NCBI GenBank assembly: GCA_964035545.1
Contig: OZ037765.1
Span: forward strand, 13,138,698-13,202,697
Direction: 5' to 3'
DNA length: 64,000 nt
From: Bugula neritina
Lineage: Eukaryota > Bryozoa > Gymnolaemata > Cheilostomatida > Bugulidae
Below are positions 1 to 13,300 of this stretch, in pieces (the first letter of the stretch is position 1; every line of letters begins with the position of its first letter). The notes under the pieces are model-generated. The model was not told the origin of the DNA and searched no databases. It worked only from the letters and a program-made list of their open reading frames with translations. The translations under genes and the position numbers were made by a program.

Positions 1-910
1 TAGCATCATCAGATGTAATTGACTCAGCTTTTGTTTCTATTTCAGTAACACAACTGTCAACAGTATCTAACATAAAAACATCATTATGGCATCTTGTAAG
101 AAAACATCAACAGCTTGAAGCTTTCTATTTAGAGCAGCATATAGTGAAAATGCCGGTTCATTTTTCTGGCCCCATTTGTTAAGATTAGAAACTTTAATTG
201 TGCGTACAAGCCCTTTTTTGGTTGGCACCACAACCTCACTTTTTGCATTGCTAGTGCATGATTTGTTGCTCACTGGTCGTATTAGTGAAGCTGCTAGATT
301 CTTGCCAGAATTGTCATCTAGATCAAGCAGGCTAATATTTGCTTTGGCCATTCGATTAAATTTGGATTACAGCAATAAATTACAAATACCATTCACTATA
401 AAAGCTAATGTGCTGCTATGTGCAATAAGTTGGCATTAGATCAGGATGTAAATATAATCATGAGCCAACCAAAACTTGATTGTTTTGGTAATTGATTACG
501 TGCTAGGCTAGCAAGCCTTACAACTGCAACGTGAGTTTCTGCCACACAACTGGGTCAATCTCACAGTGGACCAATGGAAGCTAATGAACAATTCCAGCCA
601 CCGATAAGATGCCAGAACACTCATCATTAGCCCTACCCACACTAATTAGTGCTGGTTTGTTGGAAGCACTGATACCTAATTAGCTTTACTAACAAAAAAC
701 TTTTTGAAAATACAAATAATAGCAGAAATAGTAAATATTCTAGATATTTTCATGAAAGGTTAAAATTCACTGTTTAGCGCTCTTCATATAATTAAAATTG
801 CAATTTACACAAGAAATTAATTCAAAATTTGAAGTTTATGTGGTAAATATGTTATTAAGATGTACAGATGCACCTATCTTTTAGTACCTTCCCGTATTAT
901 AGCTTTATCG
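1..910. other. No supported gene
   Basis: I see no gene I can name. A minus-strand open frame at 67-351 (94 codons, Lys/Ser-rich, moderately hydrophilic) appears to continue in another frame toward base 1, so it may be a decayed transposon ORF or the edge of an exon of a gene outside the window. No family motif was recognised and no splice context is convincing. Confidence 0.4.
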
Positions 911-1167
911 GGCGTCACAAGGTGTCTCTGGACTTTGTTTCAGGTGTGGCTCTACAAGGCGTCACAAAATGTCTCTCTGGACTTTGTTTCAGGTTTGGTT
1001 CTAATGGCGTCACAAGGTGTCTCTAGACTTTTTTCAGGTGTGGGTTTATAGAGCGTCACAAGGTGTTTCTCTATACATTGTTTCAGGTGTGGCCCTACGG
1101 GGCGTCACAAGGTGTTTCTCTAGACTTTGTTTCAGGTGTGGCGCTAATGGCGTCACAAGATGTCTCT
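911..1167 (+). repeat. Minisatellite, about 48-bp unit, five full copies plus partial
   Basis: Five to six head-to-tail units of 46-49 bp each start with GGCGTCACAAGGTGT and end with a TTTGTTTCAGGTGTGG-like segment followed by a variable CTACAA/CTAATG. Units differ by a few substitutions and short indels. The two open frames over this region (860-1051, 1017-1256) are by-products of the repeat and look non-coding. Confidence 0.8.
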
Positions 1168-1256
1168 TCAGACTCCACTTTGTTGAATATTTCACATTTT
1201 TGTTTGGCCTGCTAGCAACTGCAAGCTTATCAGAGTGGGTCTGGGAATTCCACTGA

Positions 1257-2429
1257 TGTTTGTTTGTTTGTTTGGTTTATTTCATCAAAGGTATTTAATA
1301 ACACAAGGACATTAGAAAATGCCAAGGAGGCGATGATGAGGCCCATTGCGCTATAGCCTAGCTAGTCATGCGCGGGCCAACACGAGCTGACAGCGACTCT
1401 ATCCAGAAAAATACAAAAAAAATACAACTATTCTAACAGATAAAGCCTCAGCTTCCTCCCAAATTCATTAGGGTTGCTAATTGACCGTAAAGGGATTGGC
1501 AGTTCATTCCATAGTGCCACCTCCTGATAACAGTTTCTTCTGTGACCTGCTGCTGTTTGAGAGTGAGGAAGGGGGAGATTTATGAATGATTGACGTGTAT
1601 TGATAGAGTGAGTGGGAAAAAAATTGTCAGAGTAGAAAAAAGAATGAGCTTTCTTTAACACTTTAAAACGGTAAATCTGGTATATTGAGAGAACTTTATG
1701 CTTAGTAAATAGAGGCGCTGATGGATGGTCAAACGGTTTTTTGTTCATGATACGCATTACCTTTTTTTGAAAAATAAAAATCTTGTTTAGATGGGTATTA
1801 GCTGCATTTCCCCAGGCCTCTGCACAATAATTTAACTTGGAATTGATGAAAGAATTATATATCAAAAGTAAAATTTTTTGAGGGAGATATTCAGAACATC
1901 GGTATATTAATCCACTAAGTGGTCGTAATTTTGTAAGTAGGTTTGAGATGTGCAAGCTCCAATTTAAATTTTTATCTATTTGTACACCTAGAAAAGTTAT
2001 GCTGTTAGAGTAATTTATAGGTCTTTTATTTAATAATATACAGTTTTCTAGAATTTGAAAAGGATTTTGGTAGTTTTTTAAAACAATATAGTTGCATTTT
2101 TCATAGTTTATAGTGAGTTTGTTTTTATTGCACCAAATTGACAGAGAGTTTAGATCTTGATTTATAGCTTCCAAATGGGAGTTCAAATCTTTTGATTCAA
2201 AAAATAAATTAGTGTCGTCGGCATAGAAAATGGGATTAAAAAGTTTAAATTGTTGAGCAAGATCGTTTATATATATCAAAAATAAGGTAGGGCCCAAGAC
2301 AGATCCCTGGGGAACCCCACAGGTCACTGATCGTGAACTTGATAAGGTTGCATTTACTAGTGTGGAATGACTTCGGTTTGATAGGTAGTTAGCAACCCAT
2401 GACACTGTGGATTCACTAAAACCATTCAT
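1257..2429 (-). mobile_element. 5'-truncated CR1/L2-like non-LTR retrotransposon (reverse transcriptase)
   Basis: An uninterrupted 333-codon frame (1428-2429) encodes the C-terminal two thirds of a non-LTR reverse transcriptase. Visible motifs are GVPQGSVLGPTLF (RT block around residue 38), the catalytic FYADDTNLFF (around residue 68), a C-terminal thumb, and a terminal WNELP...LRLYLLE segment typical of CR1/jockey-group ORF2 ends. The fingers domain and any endonuclease are missing upstream, so the copy is 5'-truncated as usual for target-primed insertion. On the minus strand the 3' UTR runs to a short AAAC-type repeat at about 1257-1275, the microsatellite tail expected for CR1/L2-like elements. 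No frameshift is seen, so the copy is fairly young. The exact clade would need a tree. Confidence 0.85.
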
Positions 2430-3099
2430 GTGTTGTGAATGTGGTTATTAATATTTTGTTCCAACATTTAAAAGCTCACAAAGATATACCGTGAAATCTA
2501 AATAAAAATACACACAATATAAGGCTAAATAGAGTACAAGAAAATATAAATTATGAGGAAATAACTCACATAGAAATTATTAAAGTAAATAAAAATATTG
2601 CTGCACTGAAAATAATGTCAGCTATAAACTATTATATAAAATAAATGTATCGATACTACAGCATTATGACAATAAAGGGTAGAAAATTAATAGCAGACAA
2701 GCCTTTAGCTCTTCTCTGATAACTTGGAAATATTATAGTTTCTGCTCTTAGATTTCAATAGTTACAAATATGTATTGTATCTAATGTAAATTTATAAGCA
2801 GCATATCTTGCAACTAATCAAGATAACCAGTGCTTTCCAACAGCAGAATATTACAAAAAAACAAATAGACAAGAAATGATGTGTTCCAGATCTCACTAGT
2901 CATCCAAATTGCACCACCAGCCCCAACCAATTCCAAATAAGCGAACAAAAATGTTTCGGCAGACTTTATTTCCTTAGACTTTTGCAACACGCTTGATTCA
3001 CTAATTGTGGTTTTTGCTGGGCAGTTGTAAGAATTCATTGTTTTGTTTAGCTGAGCTATTAATATACTATGATGATGGGCTATAAAACACACATTCACA
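2430..3099. other. Intergenic, nothing recognised
   Basis: AT-rich sequence without a convincing gene. A minus-strand open frame at 2814-3098 has no motif that I recognise and could be the decayed continuation of the retroelement remnant next to it. Confidence 0.4.
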
Positions 3100-3793
3100 C
3101 ACTGTGCATGTAAACCTGCTGCTAGCTACTGTTGCACTGTTTGTAGAACATCTTGATTAACTATCACTTCTTAAGCAGGAGATTCAACTTGAAAAGAAAC
3201 ATTGTTGTTTGTAGCTGTCTCAATAGTATTTTTTTCCCAATCTTATGACATGTAGTATCTTCAGGTTTTCTTTGTCAATCTTCTTGGTTTTTGCAAATTT
3301 TTTCTGTTCACTTACAGAAATCTTCGTAAACCTTGGGCAGTGTTGCAAAATACACAGCTGTCCCTGTGTTCTGTAGTAGCCAATTCTTGATTTTTTCTTT
3401 CCAGTAATGTTCTTCCTTCCATTTGATTTCTTTTCCGATTTTGAGGTGTTATATTAATCTTTCCTCTTCCTAAAGTCAATGGTCTGTCTCACTGCTGCTA
3501 TTAAATACACAGTCGCATGCTTTGTCTGATTTCCTGCGTAGAAAGTTTATAAGCCACTCATAATCAGGATGTTTTCCATGTTCGCCCCTGTAATCATAAG
3601 CTTTATCATTCCATTTGTTAGCAACTCGTTCTCGGAGCTTCCGAGTCAATTGTAAGATCTCAGAAATGTTGTCGGGATAGTTCAAGGACTCCTCTTTTCT
3701 TTCAGTGTCAGGCGTATGACGATAACAAAGTAACAATAAAATGCTGTTCGCAGTTAGTTTGAGACTTGAGAGCTTTCTGGAGGGCATGTACAT
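3100..3793 (-). mobile_element. Possible BEL/Pao-like gag remnant
   Basis: The open frame 3476-3793 encodes a segment reading L-P/Y-x-N...LRERVANKWNDKAYDYRG...FLRRKSDKACDCVFN. It resembles the conserved stretch of BEL/Pao gag-type polyproteins in which an L-x-x-R/K-W motif is followed by a helix ending in a D-P-V-F/N-like tetrapeptide. Further along the minus strand (3300-3470) a broken frame contains a C-x2-C-like patch that could be a relic zinc knuckle. Stops and frameshifts are frequent, and no protease, RT or LTR was found here. The identification rests on motif resemblance only and an unrelated origin is possible. Confidence 0.3.
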
Positions 3794-6134
3794 AATGTTA
3801 GTGCCTAAAATTTATCTAGCACTTACTTGACTCAAATTTCCGAGCAAATCAATAGGATTTGCAGACAAAGTCTCCTACAAATTAGCCTGCACTTTTAATA
3901 TATATATAGTTTACTTGCCACAACCAATAGCAAAGCTTAATTTCTTGCCTACAAAATATTATGACAAAAGACACAAACATTGTACTATGTTGACAAAGTG
4001 GCTTATTCAACACAAATTAAACCAATGTCCAAGCTTGATGTAGAAAATAATAACTCTAGCTAACATGTATCATTTAAATACGATGTGTAGCATCAATTAA
4101 TATACACATCAGCATATGAACTCTTTGAATTCACTTGGCAGTATTTATATTTATCATTATAACGGAATATACACATGGGTGAAAGTTTGTCTTAGATGGC
4201 CTGCCAAAGACTTATCTTCAGGGTGTGTCATTGGATTTCAGTAACATCTACTTTATGAGCAGATCATAAAATATTTCAGCTTATCTATATATACGAACAA
4301 TTCCAAATCCAAATATCTTGACTGGTCCAGCAGATATTGATAAAAATACTTCGTAATTATTTTGATTTGACTTTCCATATTATCTTCACTGATGTCACTT
4401 TATTTTGTTAATAACCTAACATGACACATGGATGACACCATTTGACACCATCAAGACTACAATCAGTTCGAAAACTTACATAATGATAACATAAACTTTA
4501 AAGCAAATAAACAATTGTCTTCAACAACATTAAAAGAAAAAATGTTTTCAACAACTTTCTTATTTGCTCTCTAACAAGTACAACCAGTTCACCTGCACTG
4601 ACTGCTGTAGTCACCTTGTCTGCAAAAGCTAGAAGCCAAGCTAGCTAAGCAAAGCTAGAAAGTTACATAAATTTTACTACAGCTATAATATAACAACCAC
4701 CATGAGTGTTCCCATCATGTCTATGAATAGCCTTATTGTTATAGTAAAAAGCATGATTATTTGAAAATCCAAGTTAGACAAATTAGCTCAAAACTAGATG
4801 TTTCAGTGGAACATTATTCAGTTTTTTCCTTCATATGCAAGCAAAAAATATCTTTAATATTTTACTTGAAGCATTTCTAGCATTGTAGTTTTAGCAACTG
4901 AATGCTGATTGCTAGGTAGCAATTTATACAGATTGCCTTTTTATATTGTTTTATACTTTGCTGATTTTAGTCTTAGAGTTCTCTTTTTAGAACGTGTAGA
5001 AGGTTTTTTTGATATTCACCAATTAGAATTTAAGATTTTTTTCATTAAATCTAGTTCAACAGCATGAAATCTTTGTAATTCGTTCAACACGTGCTACACT
5101 TTATTTTACTAACTTAAAATGTTTATAAGAATCTATCATCTGAATCTGCAAATGATCAGCTCAACTGTTGGACGTGGATTGCTAACCTTAGAAATGATAG
5201 CTAGTAGTACCTGATAGCTATTTGAATTAGCCCTTTCCCCAACCATCAAGGCAGAGGTAGCCCAGGCATGCTCAAACCTTTTTATGATAGCTACAGGAAA
5301 TATAAGCTCTTAATATTTTTTGATTATAACTTAATTACACTTCCACCTAATTTTATTTTGGAACAAAAACTAAAATCACTTGCCTGTTTGCTATCTATGC
5401 TTATTTTTACTTTTTTTCTTTTTATCCCATAAATTTCTTTCTAACTATGCTCGACCTGAAGAAGGAGAACTAGTTTTTGAATGAGGTTTTCAAAAATAGT
5501 TGGTGGTCCCATGACCTTACCCTTACCATCTAATTCACAATTTATTAATCCAACGCTAGCTCGCTGAACCCGATCACCTCTACTCATCATTACCCGCTTT
5601 ACAATTGCGGTGTTTCAGAGGCTTCTTGGTTAGTTATTTTCAACTACTAGGACTTTAACTGCTGAGTTTCTTGTTTCTCACTCCCACTGTCTGTCACGAT
5701 ATCACTGTTATTATTCAATTACTAGATTGCTTAGATTAAAATTAGATATCAGTTTATTAGTAAACAAGAACGAGAATCTGCGGTAAAAAATAATTACTTC
5801 CGGTTATACAAAAATGTAATCTACAACATCTCCCTTTCTGGGCAAACAAATGAAAATGATATAATATGATGAATGTGATAAAATGTATATGTTGCAAGTA
5901 AATACAGACTGAAACTGATAGTAATATATTACAAAATAATATTACAAAATACAAAATCATACAAAAATCTATAAATTATACAAAATATATTACAAATTAC
6001 AAAAACTGTGAGTTATAAACAGTTGACAAAATTACTACATAACCATTAGCACAATGTAATACAATTTCTAAAACAGATTGTGATAGAAAAATTACTATTC
6101 TATTACAAACACAAAGCTTCAATGATGCAACATA
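3794..6134. other. Intergenic, no gene recognised
   Basis: Low-complexity AT-rich sequence with no long frame, no RNA gene and no terminal repeat that I can pair. The part near 5570-5760 has slightly higher GC and could belong to the flank or LTR of the Gypsy element that follows, but no partner LTR was found. Confidence 0.4.
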
Positions 6135-7680
6135 TCAAACAGTGAGTTGCATGGCATAATCCCTGTGCCATGCTGGTTTAGTCAATTTATGACCTCGGCT
6201 AGAGACAGGTCTGATATGTACTTCTGAGACCATGCTAGTGAAACTGTTCTCATTTATTGAACTGTTCGATGTGGATTCAACAGCAATAGGAGTCTTGCCT
6301 GTTTTGTTTATCTTACAACCAGTGTTCATCATTTGAGTCACTGTTTTAGTAATAATTAAAAGGTGTTCACCTACCATGGCAGGGCAAAAGTCCTTTCGGT
6401 TTCTTCATATCTGGTAATCTGGTGTTTGTACTACATATGACCTCTCACCTTCTAACTCATAGATCTTACCTGGTCTCCAGTTTTCACTGGCTGTTTATAA
6501 CGAACTTGTTATTGGTTGGGAGCCAATGTGCCCTTAATATTACTAGCATGTGAATGGTGTTAATGCTTATTTTTGATTTTGATGGCACCTAACCTCTGGC
6601 GTACAAAATCTAAATCATGGGATCTTACATTGTAGTGATCTAATTTAACTGGGAGATCGTCTCTGAGAGTACGACCATGCAACAATTATGCTGGGCTAGA
6701 TAAATCATCAGCAATGGGTGTATTTCCTATTGATGCCAAACCTACAAGCCAGTTGGTACCTTGGTCTACACACTTTTTCATCATCATCATGATTGTACCA
6801 ATAGTTCTTTCTATCTGCCCATTACCAGAAAGATGCGCAGGGGAACTAGTTTGATATGAGATCTTTTCACTTCTACAAAATTATTTGAACACTGTTCTAT
6901 TGAACTGTGAACCATTATCGGATATTATCACCTCAGGCTTACCAAAATCATTAAACACCTTCCTCAGCAACCCCGCGATGGTGCGACTTTTTGTATTACT
7001 GCTTAGTCGTTTAACAACCGACCATTTAGACAGATGGTCTACTAACAAAAAAAAATCATTTCTAGTTAATGAAAATAAATCAATACTTATTGTGCGAAAT
7101 GGATATGGCGGTACAGGAAATGGCAATAACGTTTCCTTTCTCTGTTCACTTTCCACTTTCTGACAGGGCGAACAAGATTTACATTTCTCTTCTAAACGGT
7201 TTGGAAGACCAGGCCAGAAAACTGCCGTCTTTGCTCTTTGGAGTGTTTTAGCTACTCCTTGATGTGCGGTGTGAAGTACTGCTAACACTTCATTCCTAAG
7301 AGATACTGGTATCACTAACCTAGAGCCATAAAAATAACATCATTTATTATGCTTAGACTGTTGCAAAAGTTCCAAAAAGCTTTTCCTTTTTCAGCACAAC
7401 TTTTCTAATGAGTCGGCCAACCTTCACAAATATATCTAATAACTACATGTAACTCCTCATAATTTTTTGTTGCTTTCTAGTATTTTTCCATAACCTTACC
7501 ATCCCTAATAACAACTGAGCATACTGAAAGTAAAGGATCAGAATCCAAATCTTCAAACACATCTGTCCTTTGTGTCTTTTGTGTTAGATCCAATCATGCC
7601 ACAGCTAGTTGTTTTTTGAAAAAAAACACCTCAAAATATTTTATCATGTTGGAGTAATGCATTCACTTCAGGAATTCCCA
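6135..7680 (-). mobile_element. Degenerate Ty3/Gypsy pol fragment with integrase
   Basis: The minus-strand frame 6881-7315 encodes an integrase N-terminal H2C2 zinc-binding module (H-x3-H about residues 16-20, then C-x2-C about residues 45-48, around the typical FWPGL) followed by the start of the catalytic core with the first Asp in TISIDLF and the second in ISDNGSQF. Lower coordinates (6400-6880) continue the core in broken frames with SPAHLSGNGQIERT. The frame at 6135-6377 ends with RPVSSRGHKLTKPAWHRD, typical of a Gypsy polyprotein C terminus. Higher coordinates (7330-7600) carry the inter-domain stretch ATKNYEELHVVIRYICEGWP in a damaged frame. No LTRs or intact RT were seen; this is an inactive fragment. 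Confidence 0.8.
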
Positions 7681-9580
7681 TTTTGTCTCGTCACCAAACC
7701 AATTTTATTAGACGAGCTTTTCCGTATGCTTTAGTATTAAACCTGATGGATCTAAAAAAAACCTTAGCCTTGTGAAATCATTACTTTGTCAACAGATCCA
7801 CGGTTGAACTGTGAGCATCGTTTTTAAAGATTCCATAAAAAATGGCATTGTTATTTCTTAATTTAGCTTGTGACATTTTCAAATTTCCTGTAACCAGCTC
7901 TTTAGCACTATTGTTGACTTTAAGCATTTTCAGTGATTTGTTTCACAGCTTCAACATAACTTTTTTCTAATTTTTCGGGTCTGCCTTCATTTCTACCTTG
8001 GTGGAAGGCGTTGCTGCAATATTATCCATTGCTTATTCAATATTTTTAAACTTCTGTTCATAAAAACACTTTGAGACAGTGCTTTCATCATTCTCTTGTA
8101 GCTTCAACATATTCCAAACATGAATCACAGAACCGTTCAAAGTATTTATTATTTGATTTTATAATTGTGTCAACCTCTGAGTTTTGAATGTTTTGGCGAA
8201 GACCATGAAACCAGGCCAAGCACATAGCACAGCTGATTCATTTGAAACTTGCATTTTGTTTTTGATCACATAATTTTTTTTACAAAGAATTCATTTTCTT
8301 TACAAGTACTCAACTTTTATAGGGTGGAGGATTTCCTCCCTGACTGTCTTTTTTGGAACATTTTTATGATTTTGGATTATTTTTTGCAGGATTCTAACTT
8401 GCGTCTTATAGTATTTAGAAATTTTTTTTCAAGGGTTATGGAATTTTGTTGCACACCCTTGCACTAATTAGAGTGAAAGTTTTAGGTTATTTAGATATAT
8501 AATTTATAAAATCCAAGACTGTAGGTCGGCTATTTAAAGCTAAGTATGTTTACGCTGATACTAATATTAAAGCTAACTTTGACTACACAGAGCCAAAATA
8601 ATATTAACATGGTTTCAATATTTTTTACTTTGCAATCATTGGTAAGTCTGCGTGATTTTGCTGGCCATGCTTCTTCATCCCAACCTCATCCCCATAACCT
8701 GCTAAATGCATATGTTCTGTTTGACTTTTACCTACCTTTAGCCTTATTAAATGTTCACATCAATTTTTGAACTTTTTCTTTATTCTCCATCCATAATCAT
8801 TACATGGGATTAAATCATTTGCAAAAGGCATACTTGTGAATTTTTTTCTCTATCATTATCTGCCGAGAATGGCTTGAGAATAGTAATGAACAGAAATAGA
8901 CCGATACTGAGCCTTTACTTTTTTACTAATTTTTTCAATTCTGCTTATGCACATATTTATCGAAGTTTTACATACTCAATCATAGGGTGTAATTCATGGT
9001 CGGATTGACCGACGGAGGCCTACCAATCAATACTCAAGCAGGATCAGTGTGACCTGCATCTTTAATACCTCTCTGTGTCTTTTGTGATACCAAATAATTT
9101 TTTGTGGTGCTGTTTCATACAAATTTAAGTCAACAAGTGTTTGATTTAAAGATGTATGCCACTTAGACTACAGGTTGTCACTGATGGTCTGGAACTGTAT
9201 GGCATTACCTGTGTTGAGCTGTATGGTAATCATTTTGATAACAATAGTTCCTTATTTACCTTATTGGATAATTAGTTTGCAGACTGAACTAAGCCATATT
9301 GTTGTGAAACAACGTTTTCTAGTTTAATTAATGTCATCTATAAGGAGTATATAACTTTACGAGTGTAAATATTCTCTAACGGTGTATCAGTGCTTACCAT
9401 ATATATTAAAATACTAGCAGCTAATCTCTATTTTATACTTACTTTTACATTAGTTAAGCACAAATTAGCTATTCTACTCTTTCATGTAGGCTTACAAAAC
9501 TACTGTCTTTCTAGATATTAGAGCTGTAAAGCCATGACCACGTAGCCAATCAGGTGCTGGTGTTCAACATGACCAATTTT
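7681..9580. other. Intergenic, possibly decayed retroelement
   Basis: 7681-8250 may be the decayed upstream part of the Gypsy element, but frames are too broken to name a domain. 8250-9580 shows short unsupported frames only. Confidence 0.35.
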
Positions 9581-9988
9581 AAAGAATCCCTGACACGTTT
9601 AATTTATGCAGTATTAAAAAGTCATATATATCCATCCTAGCTATCATCTACAGAATGTCTGAAAGTTGTGTGCTCAAACAATTTTGTTTCATAATAAATT
9701 CTGTGCAAACATTGAACTTTCAAGCCAGCTCAGTGAGTGTGTTGCAGCTAAGAATAGAATGCAATGAAAGTTGGCAATAATTACTATTAGTTTTATAATG
9801 CCACGAATTTCAAAGCCAACTAAAAATTCATTAGAGATTCCAAATTAATTCAAGACATGTCTGCACAGAATTTATTTTGAAACAAAATTGTTTGAGCATA
9901 AAACCTTCATTTAAACATTTTGAAGATGATGGCTAAACTATATATGAATATTTTATTACTGCGTAGTGAAGTGTGTCAGGGATTCTTT
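9581..9988. repeat. MITE-like long inverted repeat (family M1, copy 1)
   Basis: The left end AAAGAATCCCTGACAC at 9581 is mirrored by GTGTCAGGGATTCTTT ending at 9988. The arms can be aligned for about 125 bp each (9581-9715 against 9850-9988, roughly three quarters identical by eye), including CACAGAATTTATT and AACAAAATTGTTTGAGCA segments, with a central spacer of about 135 bp. No coding capacity. A diverged second copy lies at about 14520-14821. Confidence 0.75.
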
Positions 9989-10319
9989 GAGTTAAAATCA
10001 GCTTTTTCTTGTCTCTTGTACTATAATGTGCACTATAATGCTGTTAATTGCCTTTTATTGTACATTTTATATACTTCTCAGACTAATTTTCATGCATTTC
10101 GTAGTACTAGTTATATTTTTTGGAGCAGTGGCCTGTGAATTTTGCTTAAGTCTGAGTATAGCGGCAGCAAATTTATTAAAAAAATGTAATTTTTTGGTGC
10201 AATTTTTATAATAAGTTAAATTATGTATTTAGCTTGATTTAATAAAAGCATATTTTTGATTTAGTAGCTTAGTTGCAACTTTGTTAATTATATCATTGAT
10301 ATATTTTAGTACTTTCAAC
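9989..10319 (+). other. 5' flank of NSE4
   Basis: Immediate upstream region of the NSE4 start codon. A pyrimidine-rich TATTTTAG at about 10301-10309 precedes the ATG by about 10 bp, so a 5' UTR splice acceptor there is possible. No core promoter element could be assigned. Confidence 0.3.
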
Positions 10320-13300
10320 ATGGCCGATGCACAAAATGTTAAAGCTGCTTACAGGCAACTTGCTGAGGAAGTAAAAGGTAGTATTTACTTTACCTTATAT
10401 GTTTATTCGTTATATTTTCTACTATAGATTTCTATTAAAGCTTGTTTTTCCTGGAACTACTTGATTTTACTAGCTGAGATTGCTGCCATAAACCATAAAC
10501 TGCAAGTGCAATATTTGCTCATAGCAATTGCTTATTAACTTTTACTGTATAGCCTGACTACAGCGCTAACATTAAAGTTTGTGTTATATAAGCAATATCA
10601 ACTTTCAAACTAAAATTTAAAAACGGATCATATTTGCAGATATATTTTAGATAATTATTTGAAGTTTTTCAAAAACATTCCTATCTGTGATACTATATGT
10701 TATATAACTGTTGAAAATGGGTTTCTCATTTTATTAAACTTGTGTTAACTTTGTTTAACTGATAAATATTATCCAGGATACATCCGTTCGCAGCTGCATG
10801 TATCTCATCATTGAAACAAAATTATCTTTCAGCAATTTTTTGAAATGATTTTTTTGTAAAGTGTAATATTTACAATGTATATATAATATATATATAATGT
10901 GATAAATAATATGTTGTGTTTAGAAAAAGAAGATGATTTAATACAGCCCAAGTCTGAAGCGTTAGTGGATGTGGTGTCCAGAGCTAATGACCTGTTTGAA
11001 AAAGGTTTGGGCTGCTGTATTTGCACTTTTCTATTTTACATTTTATCTAGAATATTATGGTTCTAGATTCTTTAGCAGTAGCACCTTACTCAAATAAGAT
11101 AATTTTTATTTTAATGTTAAGGTATGTGAGATATAATAATAGATTTCTACTAACATAATAAGACAACTTCTAATGCGATCAGAAAAAATTGGCAAGTTTC
11201 AGTTTCCGATGTATATAGATATATTAAATGAGAATAAAATAATCAAATTTGTAACTTGCAACAAACCATTTTTATGAAAATCTAGTTGTTGCATTTTCGA
11301 AGAAATGTTGGGCTTTGGCGGATCATTTTAAATAGCAGTAGGATGGATAGAGGCAACCGGAAACAGTAATATTTTGCTTTATACAAGTTCATAATTTCAA
11401 GTTTTTCATTGGTGCATTTTTGCAGAAAAAAATATCAAACTTTGGTTAAATATCTTTGAACCTTTGTTCTAGCCATCATCATCATTTACTGCGGTGACAT
11501 TTTATATTCTGAACTCTAAAGAAGATAACTTTCATACAATTTAAGCAAAGGCTACTTTTTTGTAGTTGGTTCGCTTTGGTTCCTGTTTTCTAATTGTCAC
11601 AAATATCCAGTTAAAGTTAAACTGTTTAAATTACTCAATAATGAAAGAGCAAGCATATTTAGTTGCCAAGGTATGTTTACTGTTTCTGCTTTGTTCAGTA
11701 AGATAATACATTTAGTGGCATTTTAATGTGTTGATACAGCTACAGCTGTTCTACCCTCTTCTTTGCCATTCGTCTTCGAATAAGTAGAGCCAACACAAGA
11801 GCTAGTGATGTGACTAGTACTGCTGTGACACACGCTATGACCACAGCATCCAAGTTGTTTGGTTCTCTCCCTTGAAGCCCATGAAGGAGTGCTCGTATTT
11901 CTTGGGTAGCCACTGTTGAGCTTAAAGTTGTTAAAGTGCTCGTAACTTTCGTAGTAATGTTTGGCATTGATGTAGTTAGGTTGACGGCTGCAATAGTAAA
12001 AAGACAATAAGTTTTCAATGATAAGGCTGTGAATTTTTATTTTTTACATATTGAAACTTTACTTAGCATGTATAGCATTTAGTATAAGCTATACTCTGCT
12101 AAGTTACGTTTACATTATTGAACCTTTTAGCAATTTAATTGTGTATTAAAGATATAAGCAGGGAGCAGGCATGGTCTAAAGTAAGGGTGTCTAACCTTTT
12201 CAGAGTTAGGGCCACTGAAAGGGAATTTTTCGGTGGCGAGGGTCACATGGTAAACTATAGCTCTAATTTTTTTTTCCACTCTAATTTATGTACATGTGAA
12301 AAATAATTTTAGTTTTACGCCTTTGAGGGCTGCACATAAATGTAGGTTGGGGGCCCCAGTTAGTCCTAGGGGCCACTGTTGGACAGCTGTGGTCTAGAGG
12401 TTAGAGTGCTGGCTAAGTAAACACGAGGTCATGAGTTTTCTCCCCACAAAGGCCATTGGTAATGTTAGGAAATGCATTCAGTCGTAATTGTTCCTGTGCC
12501 ACATATAGAGAAGCCCTTAGCTCACCATTTTCACCAGGGTTCTCACAGGTATAGTGACTATAAAATTGTGTGAGTTTGCGTGAGAGATTAAGACTACAAG
12601 CAACTCATACTTGGCAGAAGTATTTTGGTGATATTTGATCCAGCTGTTCCTAGTTTGAAGATCATCTTCCCTGGTATTCCAACATTACTGTCCCCCACTA
12701 TGCTTCTGATGGCTGGTGTTTGGGAATTTGGAGTAGCATAGAAGTTAGTTCCATCTCCAGAATCAAACCCGACCTACACATAATTTTGAATCAGTAGCTC
12801 AGTATTAAAATAATGTGTTACACAGCGTTTCAAAGTCAGTCATTTTATTTGCAAATTCTCAAAAAATGATTCTTTTCTCATCAATTTGTATATATAAATC
12901 TTGTCAAACTGAAATCTACTGGCTCTCCCTTTAGTTTAGCTCAAGTAAAATATCAAAAGTACTGACATGTATTTGCAGCACATTATAATCCCTAATTTGA
13001 TTTGTTCGAACAATGATTCCATTATTATTCATCTTTATCATTTTTACTCAAGTAATTAATCACCCAAAATCGATTAGGGTTGTGACCACTATCAACAATA
13101 TTCTATAAATGTCTTCTAACTTCACCTGTGCTGAAGTGTTGCTTGATGCAGTGCCAGCATCCCAGTTGATGCTGTGATAGTTGAAGACGGCAAAAGCTGT
13201 CACTCCATCTGAAACTACTGCTGCCTGAAAAGTGTTTTTCTGTAAAAAATAAGATGGTGTATACTGCACTATGTTGAAAAGTCTTATAAAATGAAAAATA

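Noticed and set aside
6885-7251. Plus-strand frames opposite the integrase
   Set aside because: Shadows of the minus-strand H2C2 and core integrase reading.
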